Shown here: positions 1 through 11,314 of the stretch, one piece after another
Numbering within the stretch: position 1 is the first letter of the stretch
How the letters are laid out: each line of letters begins with the position of its first letter
Assembly: GCA_015680685.1 (NCBI GenBank)
Contig: MNCI01009462.1
Coordinates: 474,305-538,304 of the forward strand
Source of the DNA: Gnetum montanum
Taxonomy: Eukaryota > Streptophyta > Gnetopsida > Gnetales > Gnetaceae
Reading direction: 5' to 3'
Length of the DNA: 64,000 bases
Position numbers and translations under genes: made by a program
Notes under the pieces: model-generated
The model's database searches: none
Seen by the model: only the letters and a program-made list of their open reading frames with translations
Told to the model about the DNA's origin: nothing

Positions 1-1030
1 GCGACACTAGCCACTCAACCTTGCAAGGTGCCATTAGGATTAGAATGTGGCTTGTAGGCTTCCATAACCTTTACAACCTTGAGCTCCACATCAGAGTGTT
101 GTACCATAGCACCAACAGCTTAATCCCATAGGATCCTAATAAGCTCAAGTAAGATCAACCCTATAGGACAATAAGAGAGAACAATTACAAGGGATAAATG
201 TAACTTAGTTTGCTGATCCTTGTATATTGAGGTACAATGCACTTTACAATGAACAAATGATGATACAATTAAGAGTAATAGAGATTATAATGATAAAAAA
301 TGATTTTATAATGATTACACAATACGTTGCACATTTTCCAATGCATATGATAACTTCATATAGTACCATGTTTCTAAATCCATCTTGGAATTCATGGAAT
401 GGCTAGGAAGTGGTTACTAATGGTAATGGAAGATGTCTTTTTCATGCCTGAAACATCTTTTTGTATTTGACTTCAATTTTGGAAAGATGACTTTGTCTAG
501 GAAAGACATCTTTCTGAAATCTCCATTCTAGGAAATGTCTTTGTCTGATGGAAGATGTCTTTTTAGAAATTGCCTTCATTTTGTGAAGACATCTTTGCTT
601 GGTGAACGATATCTCTACCTAATGAAGGACATCTATTGTTTATTGAAGATGTATTTGCCTATGTTCATTTTAAGTCTACCAAGACATTTGTTATTTCTCA
701 GAGATGTCTTTCTTTAAATTTACTCATCCTTTGAATTCATTATTCTTTGTTCACAATCTTGATTGTTTGCATGCTTTAATGATGATAACTTTGTTTTTAC
801 AATATCTAGTCCTTGTTCATGTTCTTTGTAATTCTTGCATGTTTATTTGAGACCTTGTGGATGACCTTCTCCTTTGAGCTCTAAAATATTTTGTTTCCTA
901 TCCTTTATGTAGGCTTTTAGCTTAATTTTATTTTTTATGTTCATAGTCCTACAAACACAACAACCACACAACCATGCAAACAACCTTTGACTTCATATTA
1001 CTTAACATTTTTCACACACCAAAATGTCCA
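1..1030 (-). repeat. 3' LTR (partial) of gag-only copia element
   Basis: It aligns colinearly with 4405-5414, for example the shared run around the ggatcctaa and cttacaaccttgagctc segments. It ends on the plus strand in acaccaaaatgtcca, so on the minus strand the LTR opens TGGACATTTTGG. By comparison with the other copy about 50 bp of its 3' end lie before the window. Confidence 0.8.
430..715. repeat. Cluster of AAGAYRTCTT-type short repeats in LTR
   Basis: Many near copies of gatgtctt and aagacatc, spaced about 20-50 bp apart, fill this part of the LTR. The consensus AAGA-YR-TCTT has dyad symmetry. The matching stretch of the other LTR (4840-5095) has the same cluster. Confidence 0.7.
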
Positions 1031-1047
1031 AAATCTCCCCATTTTTT
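1031..1047 (-). other. Polypurine tract (PPT)
   Basis: The minus strand reads AAAAAATGGGGAGATTT directly before the inferred 3' LTR start TGGACATTTTGG. This is the expected position and composition of a plus-strand primer for an element read on the minus strand. Confidence 0.65.
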
Positions 1048-2930
1048 GTGATGTTAAAAACGTAAGAAAATGAGTTACTAATCATATGATTATAACCATA
1101 CTACTCTCCCCCTTTTTGAATGCCAAAAAAAAAGGATAAAGGACATAAACTTGGTTTTACATAATCTCAACAATATATTGAAGTAAGAAAATCAGTATAA
1201 GGAGTACAAATTTTCTAGCACTAAGTTTCATTAGGAGATGCCCTTAATTTTTCAAGAACTAATCCAAGCCTTCCAAGTGATATTCAAACATAAGGCATGA
1301 AGTGAAGTATAGGAATTGAATATTAAGTAACCTATCTCTCAATCAATAATTCATTTGTAGTGCATGGTTCTTTTAATCTTGGTAAAACATTAGCAAAAGA
1401 AAAAGGACATATCGTTATAATAAAGAAGAATGTAGCAATATATGACTTGAAACCAACCATGCCAAATATCAAAGTTTTCATCTCAAGGAAAACTATTTAA
1501 TAGATTATTAAATTGAAACTATGGATACATTGCCAAAAATGAGCATGATCTTGCTCAAAGCCTTAACTATTTTCATTACAAAAAATAGGTACTTCTTGCT
1601 TCAATTTATGGTTGAATATCAAACAAAGGGCTAAAGAGACATTCAGGTCTACTCTTATTAGTTTAAAATAGAGAAGCTACACATAAGTTTGATGCCAAAT
1701 ACCAAAGATAGATTGGATAAGAAGAAGTAGTCTGTCTAAATGCCTCATTATGACTTGTATATCTTAACCAAAAATTGCTAATATTAACAAAAGGATAGGA
1801 AAGTGACAAGAGAAACAAGCATAGATAGGTATTTCTATAAAGCAATACAACAAACATAACATAACCATTTATCAACCACAACTCATGCTAATATTTAACT
1901 TGATCAAAGGATATTTGAAACACAAATTCAAGACACAATCATCCATTTAAAGAAAAGAAAATGCCTCTTGAAGCCCTTTTATTACTCATTTTGGAATATC
2001 ATTTCAATGTTTCTTGGCTCAAGTCTCCAAAGACTCCTTGTACATTGGTGTCCTCCAAGATAAAGATGAATAATGAGTAGTAGGTTCCCCCTACACATGT
2101 GCAACTTTTCTTGGGCCTTTAAATTAGCAAAGTATTTCAACTAAAGTTCACTTATTTAGATCCAATGTGAAGATTGATATTTCCAAACCATAATTTTGAA
2201 AAATTTTTCAAGGATCTATCTTATAGAAAAAATATTCCAATGGACATAATTTTAATATTAGATCATCATAATAAATTCAAATTAAGCAAGATTGAATGCA
2301 AGACAAGAAATCATTACAAGTGCTATACTATACATCTTCACAAAACTAATTATATTAATATCATGAATGGATGTAAGAGATGCTCTAGGTACTTATTCCA
2401 TCATCTTTTTGATATAGAAAAGACACAAATAATTTTTGACTTCTTAACCACTATCCTTATTAACTAGTAAGCAAAGAGGTAGAAGCTTACCTTAACTTAC
2501 CTTGCTTGTCAATAAAAAGAGAAGATTAGTGGAGTTTGAGATGAGGTTCCCTATCATGAAGTACCTCCTTATCCTTCAATTCCATCTCATTAGATCATAT
2601 ATGTGATGTTTCTATTTGTTCATACTCTTTATGATAGAACCTTTGATCACCTATTGCATCATTTTTAATTCTCCATCTCTCTTCATTCTTACTTATTAGT
2701 ACTTGCACAATTTCCTTAGAAAAGCCTTTTTGAGAAGACCAAGAATTAATCTAATTTTAATCATTATGAATATAATTAAGAGTTTTCTTAGAACCACATT
2801 TTTTACACACAAGTAAGGTATTATCCTCATGATCAAAATTATCAAACCTTACTATGGTTGAGCTTGAGCTTGAGCTTGAATATTTATGTGGTACTTCTTC
2901 TAAATTATTTGGCTAATTCTCAGGAGCCTC
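1048..2930 (-). other. Unassigned internal region of the copia element
   Basis: About 1.9 kb between the end of gag and the 3' LTR. I see no GAG-pre-integrase, integrase, RT or RNase H motif in any minus-strand frame. The only long ORFs are a 97-residue plus-strand one (2174-2467) and a 72-residue minus-strand one (1663-1881), both without recognisable features. It may be pol decayed beyond recognition or unrelated filler of a non-autonomous element. Confidence 0.5.
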
Positions 2931-4181
2931 CTATTCTTGAACCTTGCTGTAATCCTTATTAAAAGAGTTTAGCAGTTGAATCTTAGCTTTTATGTCTAAG
3001 ATCACTTCTTTCATTTTAGCATGAATAGCATCTAACTTATAAAGTACTAGTTTATTTTCCTTCCTAATCAAATGATGTAAAAGAAAAATTTCTTCTTTAA
3101 ATTCAATATACCTCTTGTTACACTTACCATCTTGTTTAGCCATATGTGAGAAATTTTCATTGGTAATCATCATACATATGAAATGTGAATCTTTGGAAGA
3201 ATTTCATGCTTCTTCTTCACTTTGCTCACCATCATCCCAACTTGTATAAAAGTTGGTCTTTTTTTGATTCCTCATCATTAGATCTATTCTTTGGTTGTAC
3301 CTTGCTATCACTTGGGTTTCTAGGACATTCGAAGGTCATATGGCCTCTTCCTCTACAAACCCAACATTTTATAGAAGAGAAATCTAAGAAGCATTTAAAA
3401 TTTTTTTACCTCTATCTCTACCTTCGAAAAGATTGGGTCTTTACTAAGATGCTCCTTTCTTCTTGGAACCAAACATTGTAGGTTTTTTAAGAGAAGGGTA
3501 ATCTCATCTTTGCTACCCTCATCATGCTCATTTGACTCCTCCTTAGAGCTAGTCTTTAGAGTAATAGGTCTTTCTTGGATAGCTCTTGTTCTTATAAGAT
3601 TCATTGCATAAGAATTGAGAGCACTTTGAAGCTCTTCAAATTTTAGTATTGAGAAGTTTCTAATTTCCTTCATAGTAGTGACCTTTGGTCTAAACTCCAG
3701 TTGTAGAGTTCTAATCATTTTGATGATGACATTACTTTTAGGAATATCCTTTTCTATTTATCTAATAGCTACAACAAAATCATTAACTCTAGAGAAATAA
3801 TCCTTTATTTTCTCACCTTCACTTATTTTGAGTTTATTATACTCACTTTGTAAAACTAATAATTTCAACTGCTTAAAAATAGATGTTCCCTCATAAGTAG
3901 CTTCTAAAGTTTGTCAAATTTCTTTGTTTTTTTTTACATCCTGCTACTCTATTAAATTTATATTTATTCAATGCACAATATAAACAATTTTTTTCTTTTG
4001 AATCAAATATAAACTTATTCTTTTCCTCTTGTGTTAATTTGTTGTGAAGTTTGATGATGCTTGTGGAGCTATTAATAGGTGGAGTGTAGCCTTCAAGGAT
4101 TGACTTCCACACTTCAAAATTCATGGATTCAAAGAACTCTTTTATTTTTTCTTTTCAATAGGTGAATTTGAATCCATCGAA
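2931..4181 (-). pseudogene. gag: Copia-type gag (UBN2-like) pseudogene
   Basis: Gag forms the virus-like particle and packages element RNA. Read on the minus strand in several frames, the region follows the UBN2/copia gag plan. It has an N-terminal NFEVWK segment near 4124, a middle block with EGTSIFKQLK and YFSRVNDFVVAIR, then VTTMKEIRNFSILKFEELQS (ORF 3395-3718). A canonical zinc knuckle follows, then a helical tail (2931-3173) like the C-terminus of SIRE/Tork gags. At least three frame changes and several stops break it. The fused protease-pol expected downstream is absent, which makes the element gag-only. Family assignment rests on this motif order and not on a search. Confidence 0.75.
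3325..3366 (-). other. CCHC zinc knuckle of copia gag
   Basis: The minus strand encodes CWVCRGRGHMTFEC, an exact C-x2-C-x4-H-x4-C nucleocapsid knuckle, which fixes the orientation of this element. Confidence 0.85.
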
Positions 4182-4330
4182 CATGGGTGGATTTGTGTAA
4201 GATGTCCCCTCCATTGTTCACACACCAAATTAAAACTTTGTAATACAAAAGTGCACACACCAAATTTAACATGGTTCCCCAAATTGGGTAGTTTACACTT
4301 GGAGGGTAGATTGCTAGCACACCTCCAAAC

Positions 4331-4351
4331 TTTGTTGCTCTCAAAATGTGG
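4331..4351 (-). other. Possible primer binding site, tRNA-Met-like
   Basis: The minus strand reads CCACATTTTGAGAGCAACAAA, a degenerate match to the common TGGTATCAGAGC primer site, just inside the inferred 5' LTR. The match is weak; position is the main support. Confidence 0.4.
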
Positions 4352-4352
4352 T

Positions 4353-5414
4353 TGAAGGGTCCACATCCTATACAGTATTCAAGCCCTCCTCCTAAGTGCT
4401 ATGCTACAATACTAGCCACTCAAACTTGCAAGGTCCCATCAAGCTTGGAATGGGATTTCTAGAATTTCATAACCTTTACAACCTTGAGCTCTACACTAGA
4501 GTGTTGTACTATAGCATCAACAACTCAATCCTATAGGATCCTAACAAGCTTAAGCAAGATCAACCCTAGAAGGTAACAAGAGAGAATAATTACAAGGGAT
4601 AAATGAAACTTAGTTTTCTGATCCTTGTACATTGAGGTACAACACACTTTACAATGAACAAATGATGATACAATTAAGAGCAACAAATATTACAATGATA
4701 AATAAATGATTCTACAATGATTACACAATAACTTGCATATTTCCCAATGCATATGATGTCTTCTTATAGCTACCATATTTCTAAATCCATCTTGGAACTC
4801 ATGCAATAGCTAGATAATGGTTATTAACAGTCATGAAAGATGTATTCTTCATGCCTGAGACATCTTTTTGTATTTACCTTCAAGTTTAGGAAGACATCTT
4901 TTTGGAATCTCCATTCTAGGAGACATCGTTTTCTAATGGAAGATGTCAATGGAACTTTCTTTCATTTTTTGAAGATGTCTTTACCTAGTGGAAGACATAT
5001 CTGCCCAATGAAAGATGCTGCCATTTCTTGAAGACATCTTTACTTATGTTCACTCCAATTCTGCCAAGACACCTACTATTTCTCAAAGATGTCTTTCTTC
5101 AAATTTCTTTGTCCTTTGAATTCATCATTCCTTTTCCAAAATCTTGATCTTCCACATTCTTTAATGATGAAAACTTTTCTTGCATAGTATATGATCCTTG
5201 TCCACGTTCTTTGGAATTCTTCCATGTTAATTTAAGACCTTTTGGATAACCTTATCCTTTGAGCTCTAGACTAGTTCATTTCTTGTCCTATATGTAGGAT
5301 TTTAGCTTAACTTGATTTGTTATGTTCATAGTCATATAAACACAACAACCACACAACCATGAAAATAACCTTTAAATTCATTTTACTTATTATTTTGACA
5401 CACCAAAAGGTCGA
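4353..5414 (-). repeat. 5' LTR of gag-only copia element
   Basis: Direct repeat of 1-1030 in the same orientation, including its own AAGAYRTCTT cluster at 4840-5095. The inner boundary near 4353 is set by the putative PBS. The outer boundary is set by the shared end at the minus-strand motif CTTTTGGTGTGT. Confidence 0.75.
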
Positions 5415-5429
5415 CATTATGCTAGTAAA

Positions 5430-7070
5430 ACCTATTCAAAGCCTCATCCACACGATGGCCGTGCTGGCCAATTTGGCTCTAGTACCCCTTAGTGTGGATA
5501 CACTTGATTTTTAGTTCATAGTTATCTATAGAGATAAATTGATTAAGTTTTCAAGTCTCTAGGGTTTCTAGTACTCATGTTTAAGGTTTAGGCTTACAAT
5601 AGCCCATGTTTCATGATTTTTTTAACTTTAGCATGGTTATACATCCCTTGGCCACATTGGCTAGCATTACCCCATTGTGGATGAGGGGTTATGATGATCT
5701 TTTATGATTTAAATAAGGCTAAATCATAGTCTATTCAAGGTCTTAAGGTCCTAGGCTTTAATGGGCTAAATTTTAGGCTTTTTGGTGTGTTGTTGTACTT
5801 TCAAAATAAGTAAGAAACTCCACCCATGTGGTCCAGTATTGTTCTAGCCTTTCTGAACATAGATACATTGGAATATTGACTTCTAGTGATTTCTGGCATT
5901 GCATCAACTAAGTATTTGAGCTCTTGGAATTGCTAATGTTAATAGCTAGGATTTGGCCTCAAAATTCATAACTTTGAAGGATTTTTAATATTTTTGGTGA
6001 TCATGCCCCCTAGGGCTATGTTGACCAACATAGCCCCATCATGGATGGAGGGGGATGATACCTTTTTATCACTTTTGACTCATTTTCTAGGGATTGATGA
6101 CCTTAAGATGCTTCAAAAGTGTTCTAGGTAAAAGTAGTAAAACTTGGAGTCAATTTGGTGCACTTATGAGCTTTCTATGGGCTCTTTGCATGTACCCATG
6201 TTGGACCCATGTTAGCCAACATGCATGGAGCCTACCTCAATGTGAATAAGTAGTCCTTAATCAAGTTTGACTAGCTTGTACTTGATTTTTAGTGACATAA
6301 CAATTTAGGAAGGTCTTAGGGTCATAGGGGTGAATTTTGAGATCATTTTGGTGCATCTATGGATTTTATGGAACATTCTCAAAGCATCCACATTGGACCC
6401 ACATTGGCCAATGGGGGTGAGGGGCTCCTTAGCATGGATAAGTGGGTTGGCAAGGAATTTGACTTATTTAGCTTGATTTTTGACTGTTGGGGACTCCAAG
6501 AAAGTGAGAGGGTTATGATATGTCAATTTTGAGGTTGCTTTTTATGTTTTATGATTACACTCCATCCAACTACACTAAAGCCACATTGACTAGCATTGTT
6601 GGGGTGTCCCCCAATGTGGCTCCATTGAAATCCATGGTTTTTGCCACTTTTTATTGGATTTGACAATGTTTTGGAGTTTTCAAAGGCTATTACAAAGGCT
6701 TTAGGCTTAGCGAGGTCATTTTGGGATCAAATTATGGCTTGGTTGGTGCTTGTGAATACCATCCCCCTTGGAGAAACGTTGGCCAACATGGATGATCTCT
6801 AGTTTAGCATTTTTGTTTAAAATGGAAGGTGTTATAATTGGTTTTGGCCTCTCTTGGGGCTTGGTGTTTGTTAGTGTTGACATCCAAATGTTAAATTTGG
6901 CATGGGCTGTTTGGGATTTCTTGTGCTAGGCATTGGAAGCTTGGACCCACACTGGATCCATGTGAAAAAGCATGGGTTAGGAGGGTTTCAACTTAAAAGA
7001 TGTTTCTTAAGGTTTCAAGAGGGTTAAACCCTAGTGTAGATGAGCTTTCAGGCCTTAAAACCCATTGCTT
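5430..7070. repeat. Degenerate tandem array, period about 187 bp
   Basis: A motif like ttggccaacat/cacattggctagcat recurs near 5455, 5648, 5824, 6010, 6196, 6390, 6580, 6770 and 6945, at spacings of 175-194 bp. Other anchors keep the same rhythm, for example cttgatttttag near 6273 and 6471, and aaggtcttagggtc-type words between them. About nine diverged units are visible. No coding potential is seen. It lies upstream of the antisense gene of T1. Confidence 0.7.
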
Positions 7071-7438
7071 GAGAGGAATCTAGTGGGGCCCACCAAAATT
7101 GAAATTTTTTCTTAATTTTATATCTCCCACCATCCTAATGTTGCAAATATTTTTCCCCTTTGAACTAGTAATTCACCATGAGTTTAGTGAGTGCATTAGG
7201 CAAGGTAGATTTAGAATGGGATGCCTAGGTATAGAATTGGTTTTCTTACTTGTTGATTTCACAAACATCACTTGCACAACCCATCTCATCATTGGTAGCA
7301 CACTAGTTCAAAGCTTTGGCATCAATTTTGGCATGAAATCCATCAATATTCATTGTTTCTTGGCAAAAATCTAACTAGGCATGATGTTAATGCCAATATT
7401 TTGAAGATTTTTGAAGGTTTTCTACACTATTGATCATC
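7071..7438 (+). other. Leader region before antisense gene of T1
   Basis: A+T-rich sequence between the 187-bp array and the first putative exon. A 91-residue plus-strand ORF (7099-7374) has no recognisable features. No convincing TATA box is seen, unlike the equivalent region of T2. Confidence 0.35.
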
Positions 7439-7563
7439 ATGACAAAGAGGAAGGTCACTATAAGCAAGAATCCTATCCTAGAGGATGTTGATGCTATAGA
7501 AAAATGGCTCTCACACTTGACATGGCCTTTTCCTGGATAAGGATTTACTATCATCACCCTCAG
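7439..7563 (+). pseudogene. Putative exon 1 of T1 antisense ORF
   Basis: Opens MTKRKVTISKNPILEDVD and runs to a cag|gta donor. A stop codon (TAA) interrupts it after WPFPG. No match to the first exon region of the T2 copy was found, so its status as first exon is inferred from position. Confidence 0.45.
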
Positions 7564-7699
7564 GTAGACCATTCTTGGCCATTTTCTATGTTTTTTCCAA
7601 GCTTTTCTTGTCTAGAAATTGGGTGTTTTCTTAGATCTAGGTTGATGTGTTTATTAAAATTCAATTTTTAAAAATTCCTACACTATTTTTAGGTCATAT

Positions 7700-8330
7700 T
7701 TATGGAATTTTGGTGTTGCTTTAGTGTTATTTCTGGTTAGTGCAAGGGTATAAGCTTTTTGTGTGTTAATTTTATGCAATTTTCCTATTTTCCATAAAAA
7801 ACCAACACCACTTCTACATTTTTTCTTATGAAAATGGCTATGAATATTTAATTTTTGATGCCATAGGATCATAATACATCATTAAAAAGTTAAAAAAATG
7901 GTTGAACCACTAGATTCTGGCTTACGGTTAATTTTCTATGAATTTTTTCGTAAGCCAATTTAATGTGGTTTTCTGGTTTTTTACTATTTTTTCATGGTAG
8001 TTTTGCAATTTATGTGTAAAAATAGCTATGAGTTTTGGATCTTTTAGGTTATGAATTTTTATTTTATGGTTTAAGGTTTCAAATGGTTATGGAATCATGG
8101 AATCTGGGTTTCGAGTTAATTCTAGGAAAAATTTTTTGTTGGCGTAAGTGTGATTCAATGCTAATTTTCTATTTTTAACGTCATTTCAAGAATTTTTCTT
8201 GCAATAATGACTGGGAATTTCTATGTTTTTCAGTGGTGGATTTTTAGTTCTTTGTTTAAGGTTTCAAAAGGTCTTGGAATCACTAAATTTGGATTTTTGG
8301 TTAATTTTTTATGATTGTTTTATAACCTTG
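7700..8330. repeat. Second tandem array, about 186-bp period, within intron 1
   Basis: The words gaaccactagattctggctt, ggaatcatggaatctgggtt and ggaatcactaaatttggatt occur near 7903, 8091 and 8277 (spacing 188 and 186 bp). Each is followed by ggttaatttt-type sequence and a weaker earlier unit lies near 7720. The period matches the 5430-7070 array but I cannot show that the units are the same sequence. Confidence 0.6.
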
Positions 8331-8928
8331 CATGAAACAAGGTTTTTGTTTTTTATAGTTTTCCCACTATGAAGATGGAAAATGTTGGCACATTGGATAA
8401 TTTTTTCCAGAAATGTCCTAGGTTCTTGGGGATCATTATGGATGTCAAGGATGGTTTAAAATTGGTTCTAGTAGTTTTAATTTTTTTGATATTTTTAATC
8501 ATTGATTTCCCATGGTCATTTTCTTTAGTATTGTGTTATGTGAATTTTGGTTAAATGTTGTTAATATTTTATATGGCATTTTGAAATTTTCCAAGCTTAG
8601 GATTATAGTGTAGATGTTGTGGTTGGTTTCTTATCATCATGTTCAATTCTTTTCTTGTTCTAAGTGTTGGAAGTCATAGCTGAAAATGTTGATAGTGGTT
8701 TTAACAGTGTCTTGTTGTTTTCCCCGTATAGGGCCTTCCTTAAGCCCATGTTGGTGGTTGTTGAGTTGGTGGGGATACTCTACTATATCCACTTGCCAAA
8801 CCCAAACACCCCTTGCATACATGGCCTTAGGACATGAATCCCTATGGTTTCAGCTAGGGGAAAGAGAATTCTTGGCCTATATGCTATAAAATTTTGGTGT
8901 GATGATGTGATCATGCTTATCATCTTAT
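8331..8928 (+). other. Intronic region of T1 antisense ORF
   Basis: Sequence between the intron-1 array and the conserved exon at 8929. It has short ORFs (8369-8554, 8686-8889) that do not match anything in the T2 copy. I treat it as intron, though a small lost exon is possible. Confidence 0.35.
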
Positions 8929-9182
8929 ATGGCTAGTGCTATCATGACAACTTTACTACCTCAGTATTCTAGCTTAATTTTCAAGTTCATAGTTCACAAT
9001 TTTGAAACCCGCATGGAAGGCAAAGTGCTTGATAGTAAAGCTACTAGGGGGACTTGTCAGCTATCTCAGATTTGGGAGATGCTAGAGTTCTCCCGGTACA
9101 ATACTGATAACACCTTAATGGTGGCTCACTAGGTCCACATAATATTTCAAAATCCTCCTATCACAATGTACCATTTGTAAGG
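8929..9182 (+). pseudogene. Conserved exon of T1 antisense ORF (IWEM motif)
   Basis: ATG at 8929 opens MASAIMTTLLPQYSS and the exon runs to a gg|gtaagt donor. It aligns with minus-strand 30386-30592 and its downstream extension in T2 (TITKTLLPRANQGILKFL, then WIWEMPKYK). A TAG stop precedes the C-terminal 17 codons. The alignment across opposite-strand elements shows that this is a true coding exon and not chance. Confidence 0.65.
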
Positions 9183-9763
9183 GTAAGTGTATTTGTAAAA
9201 AAAAATTCAGATTTTTTTAATTTGATTTACCTATTCTTCCTTCACTTATTGGTTTCTCTTTTTTCAGATCATAAATATCTTGCAGGTACATGGTTAGTGA
9301 CCAAGGTTTGGTAGAATAATCAAACCTTAGCATTATCTCAAATTATGGTGGGGGTATTCACCAAAAACCCCATAGTTAGGCTCATAGTGGTTAAGCAACT
9401 AAAGGGTGATTTTGATAAGTACATCACCATGTATGCTTAAACCTTCTAAAGGTGCCTAGCTAGTGAGGCAATTGATGGTTGGTGGGTGGCTTCTAAATTC
9501 ATTGTAGAAGAAGGCACCACTAGTAGGCCCTCCACACAACCCTCATCAAGTAACAAGAAGAATAGTAAGAAAGGTAGGAATTTTCTTGTTTGTTTGTTTT
9601 ATTATATTATACCAACATTTTCATGGCTGCATGCTTCTAGGATGTTTTGGTTTTAAGTGTTTTTACCACTTTATCAATATGATTTTATTTTGTTGTTATT
9701 ATCATATTTTTTTTTACATGATGTTCCTATTCCTAAGCTAATTGACCATTTTTTTCCTTGCAG

Positions 9764-10790
9764 GTGCTACAACCTCTTCCAGCATTGCTTTGGTTGTTTC
9801 AGGATGCCTTGAGGAGACCCTCATCCTAAAATATGATGAAGTGTAATTGGCACAACATTGGTTGGCTGAAAAGACACCCAAAAACATTCAAGGAAACATC
9901 ACTCATGTAAGTTTGTTTTATCTTTTCATGGATCCTAGCCAAACCATCCTCATTCCTAAGATGGTGAACATCATTGACTTCTTTGACCATGGAGTGAAGA
10001 AGTTCATCATCTAGGTTCATGACATGTTAATCAGATTGTCCATCAATGAGACTACCTTTTGTGACCTCTTTGGTATCTCTGTTAAAGGGATGAGAGTTGC
10101 CACCAAACCCATAAAGGATGTAGGCCACTGAGAGGAAGGTGAAATCATGGTTTAATGCTCATCATGGCCATTCCGGGTTGGCCTTGGAGGATTTCTAGGT
10201 ATCAAAAGCAATGAACCATACCCCTTATTAAAATCTCATACCTTTCTAAAGCTGCTATTATAAAATAAGGTTATTGGCATCGCCCAGGCATGGACCATGA
10301 TGAAGGTCCTTATTAAAGGTACCTGATTTAACTAGACAACTCACTTAACCTTTGGGTTGTAGGAGGAAATCCTCAAACTTTGGGAGGATCTCACCATAAT
10401 ATGTCACATGTATTATGCATGCTTTGTAGCATATTTAAGGAGATTCATAGATTTTTTGGTGGTGATGAGGAATATATGATGGGTAAGTTAAGACTCATCC
10501 TAACTTTCTAAGCCTTCGATAAATTTATCCAACTATGTAGGCCTATAATCCATCAGAGGGTGTTCAAAAATCATTGTTTATGATCATTAAATATTTTAGT
10601 GGTATATGTTGTGCTTCCATTAATAGCATGGGGATTGAGCCTCAAGTTGAGTTGGAAAATGCTGAGAGGGCCAAGGAATTATGTGTTGAAGCTGACAAGG
10701 CAACTAGAGAAAAGTTAAAGTAGCCCATGTTTGAGAAAGCAGCACCAACCACTAAGTAATCTTCCAAGAGGAGGTTCATAGTTAGGCTTG
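9764..10790 (+). pseudogene. Central exon of T1 antisense ORF (FG-P segment)
   Basis: It follows a clear ttttccttgcag acceptor. It encodes LILKYDEV, then PKMVNIIDFFDHGVKKFI, LSINETTFCDLFGISVKG and, further on, ELENAERAKELCVEADKAT and KRRFIVRLG. It corresponds to minus-strand 29692-28805 of T2 (MLFLVNSFSKRADRFHTRVH then QFFANIFGVPSKG). Multiple stops and at least two frame changes are present. The conserved L-x2-F-x-x-I-F-G-x-P/S-x-K-G pattern may mark a folded domain; I do not recognise it with certainty. Confidence 0.6.
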
Positions 10791-11177
10791 GTTGAACACA
10801 TCAGGTGTTTATAGGTATTTTAATTTTGTTTCATACTTAGGTTATTTTCATATTTTATGTTTGAAGGCTATGTTGTTATTTTATCTTATGTGAAATGCAT
10901 TAATCTATTGTATGTTTTATGTTTTTTATTCTTATAGATATGTGACAAGAATTGATAGCCCAAGCTACTACAATGAAGAAGGAGTAGAAGCACTTAGAGG
11001 TGGTATTCCTATAGCCTCATGAGGATGAGGGGTTGGCCAACATTACACTGGATGACCTAGACACCCTATTTTGTCAACCATTACCAAGGGAACCCACTGT
11101 CATTCTATGCATTATATTTTATTTTTTATGTTTAATTCTTGTTCTAAATGTTAGTCAATTTTTATACTTGCTATAGC

Positions 11178-11314
11178 TACTGAGCCCCAACTAGATGCCA
11201 CTACTTCTACATTTCGCATAAAACCATGGGTAGAGGTTTCCAATAAGATGGAGTTCATGTGTTGGGTAGCCAAGGACATAGTCAATCAATTGCAATAGGT
11301 TTCTACTGAAGTTG
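11178..11314 (+). pseudogene. Exon of T1 antisense ORF with conserved splice donor
   Basis: Bounded by a tgctatag acceptor and a gttg|gtaaga donor. Its peptide (FRIKPWVEVSNKMEF ... STEV) aligns with the T2 exon 28020-28132 (IYLQPWTKTPNKFTFME ... DPEV). In both copies the donor falls directly after the -EV codons and the first base of the next codon. One TAG stop is present. Confidence 0.65.

Larger units (their letters stand above)
1..5414 (-). mobile_element. Gag-only copia-type LTR retrotransposon
   Basis: Two direct repeats of about 1 kb (1-1030 and about 4353-5414) flank an internal region with a copia-type gag on the minus strand and no recognisable protease, integrase, RT or RNase H. 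Reading the minus strand gives 5' LTR, a weak tRNA-Met-like PBS, gag, about 1.9 kb of unassigned sequence, a purine tract and the 3' LTR. The 3' LTR is cut by the window start, so the TSD cannot be tested. The internal length of about 3.3 kb is too short for a full copia element. I infer a non-autonomous member or a pol deletion derivative. Confidence 0.75.

Noticed and set aside
2174-2467. 97-residue plus-strand ORF inside the copia-type element
   Set aside because: No recognisable motif and antisense to gag; kept only as part of the unassigned region.
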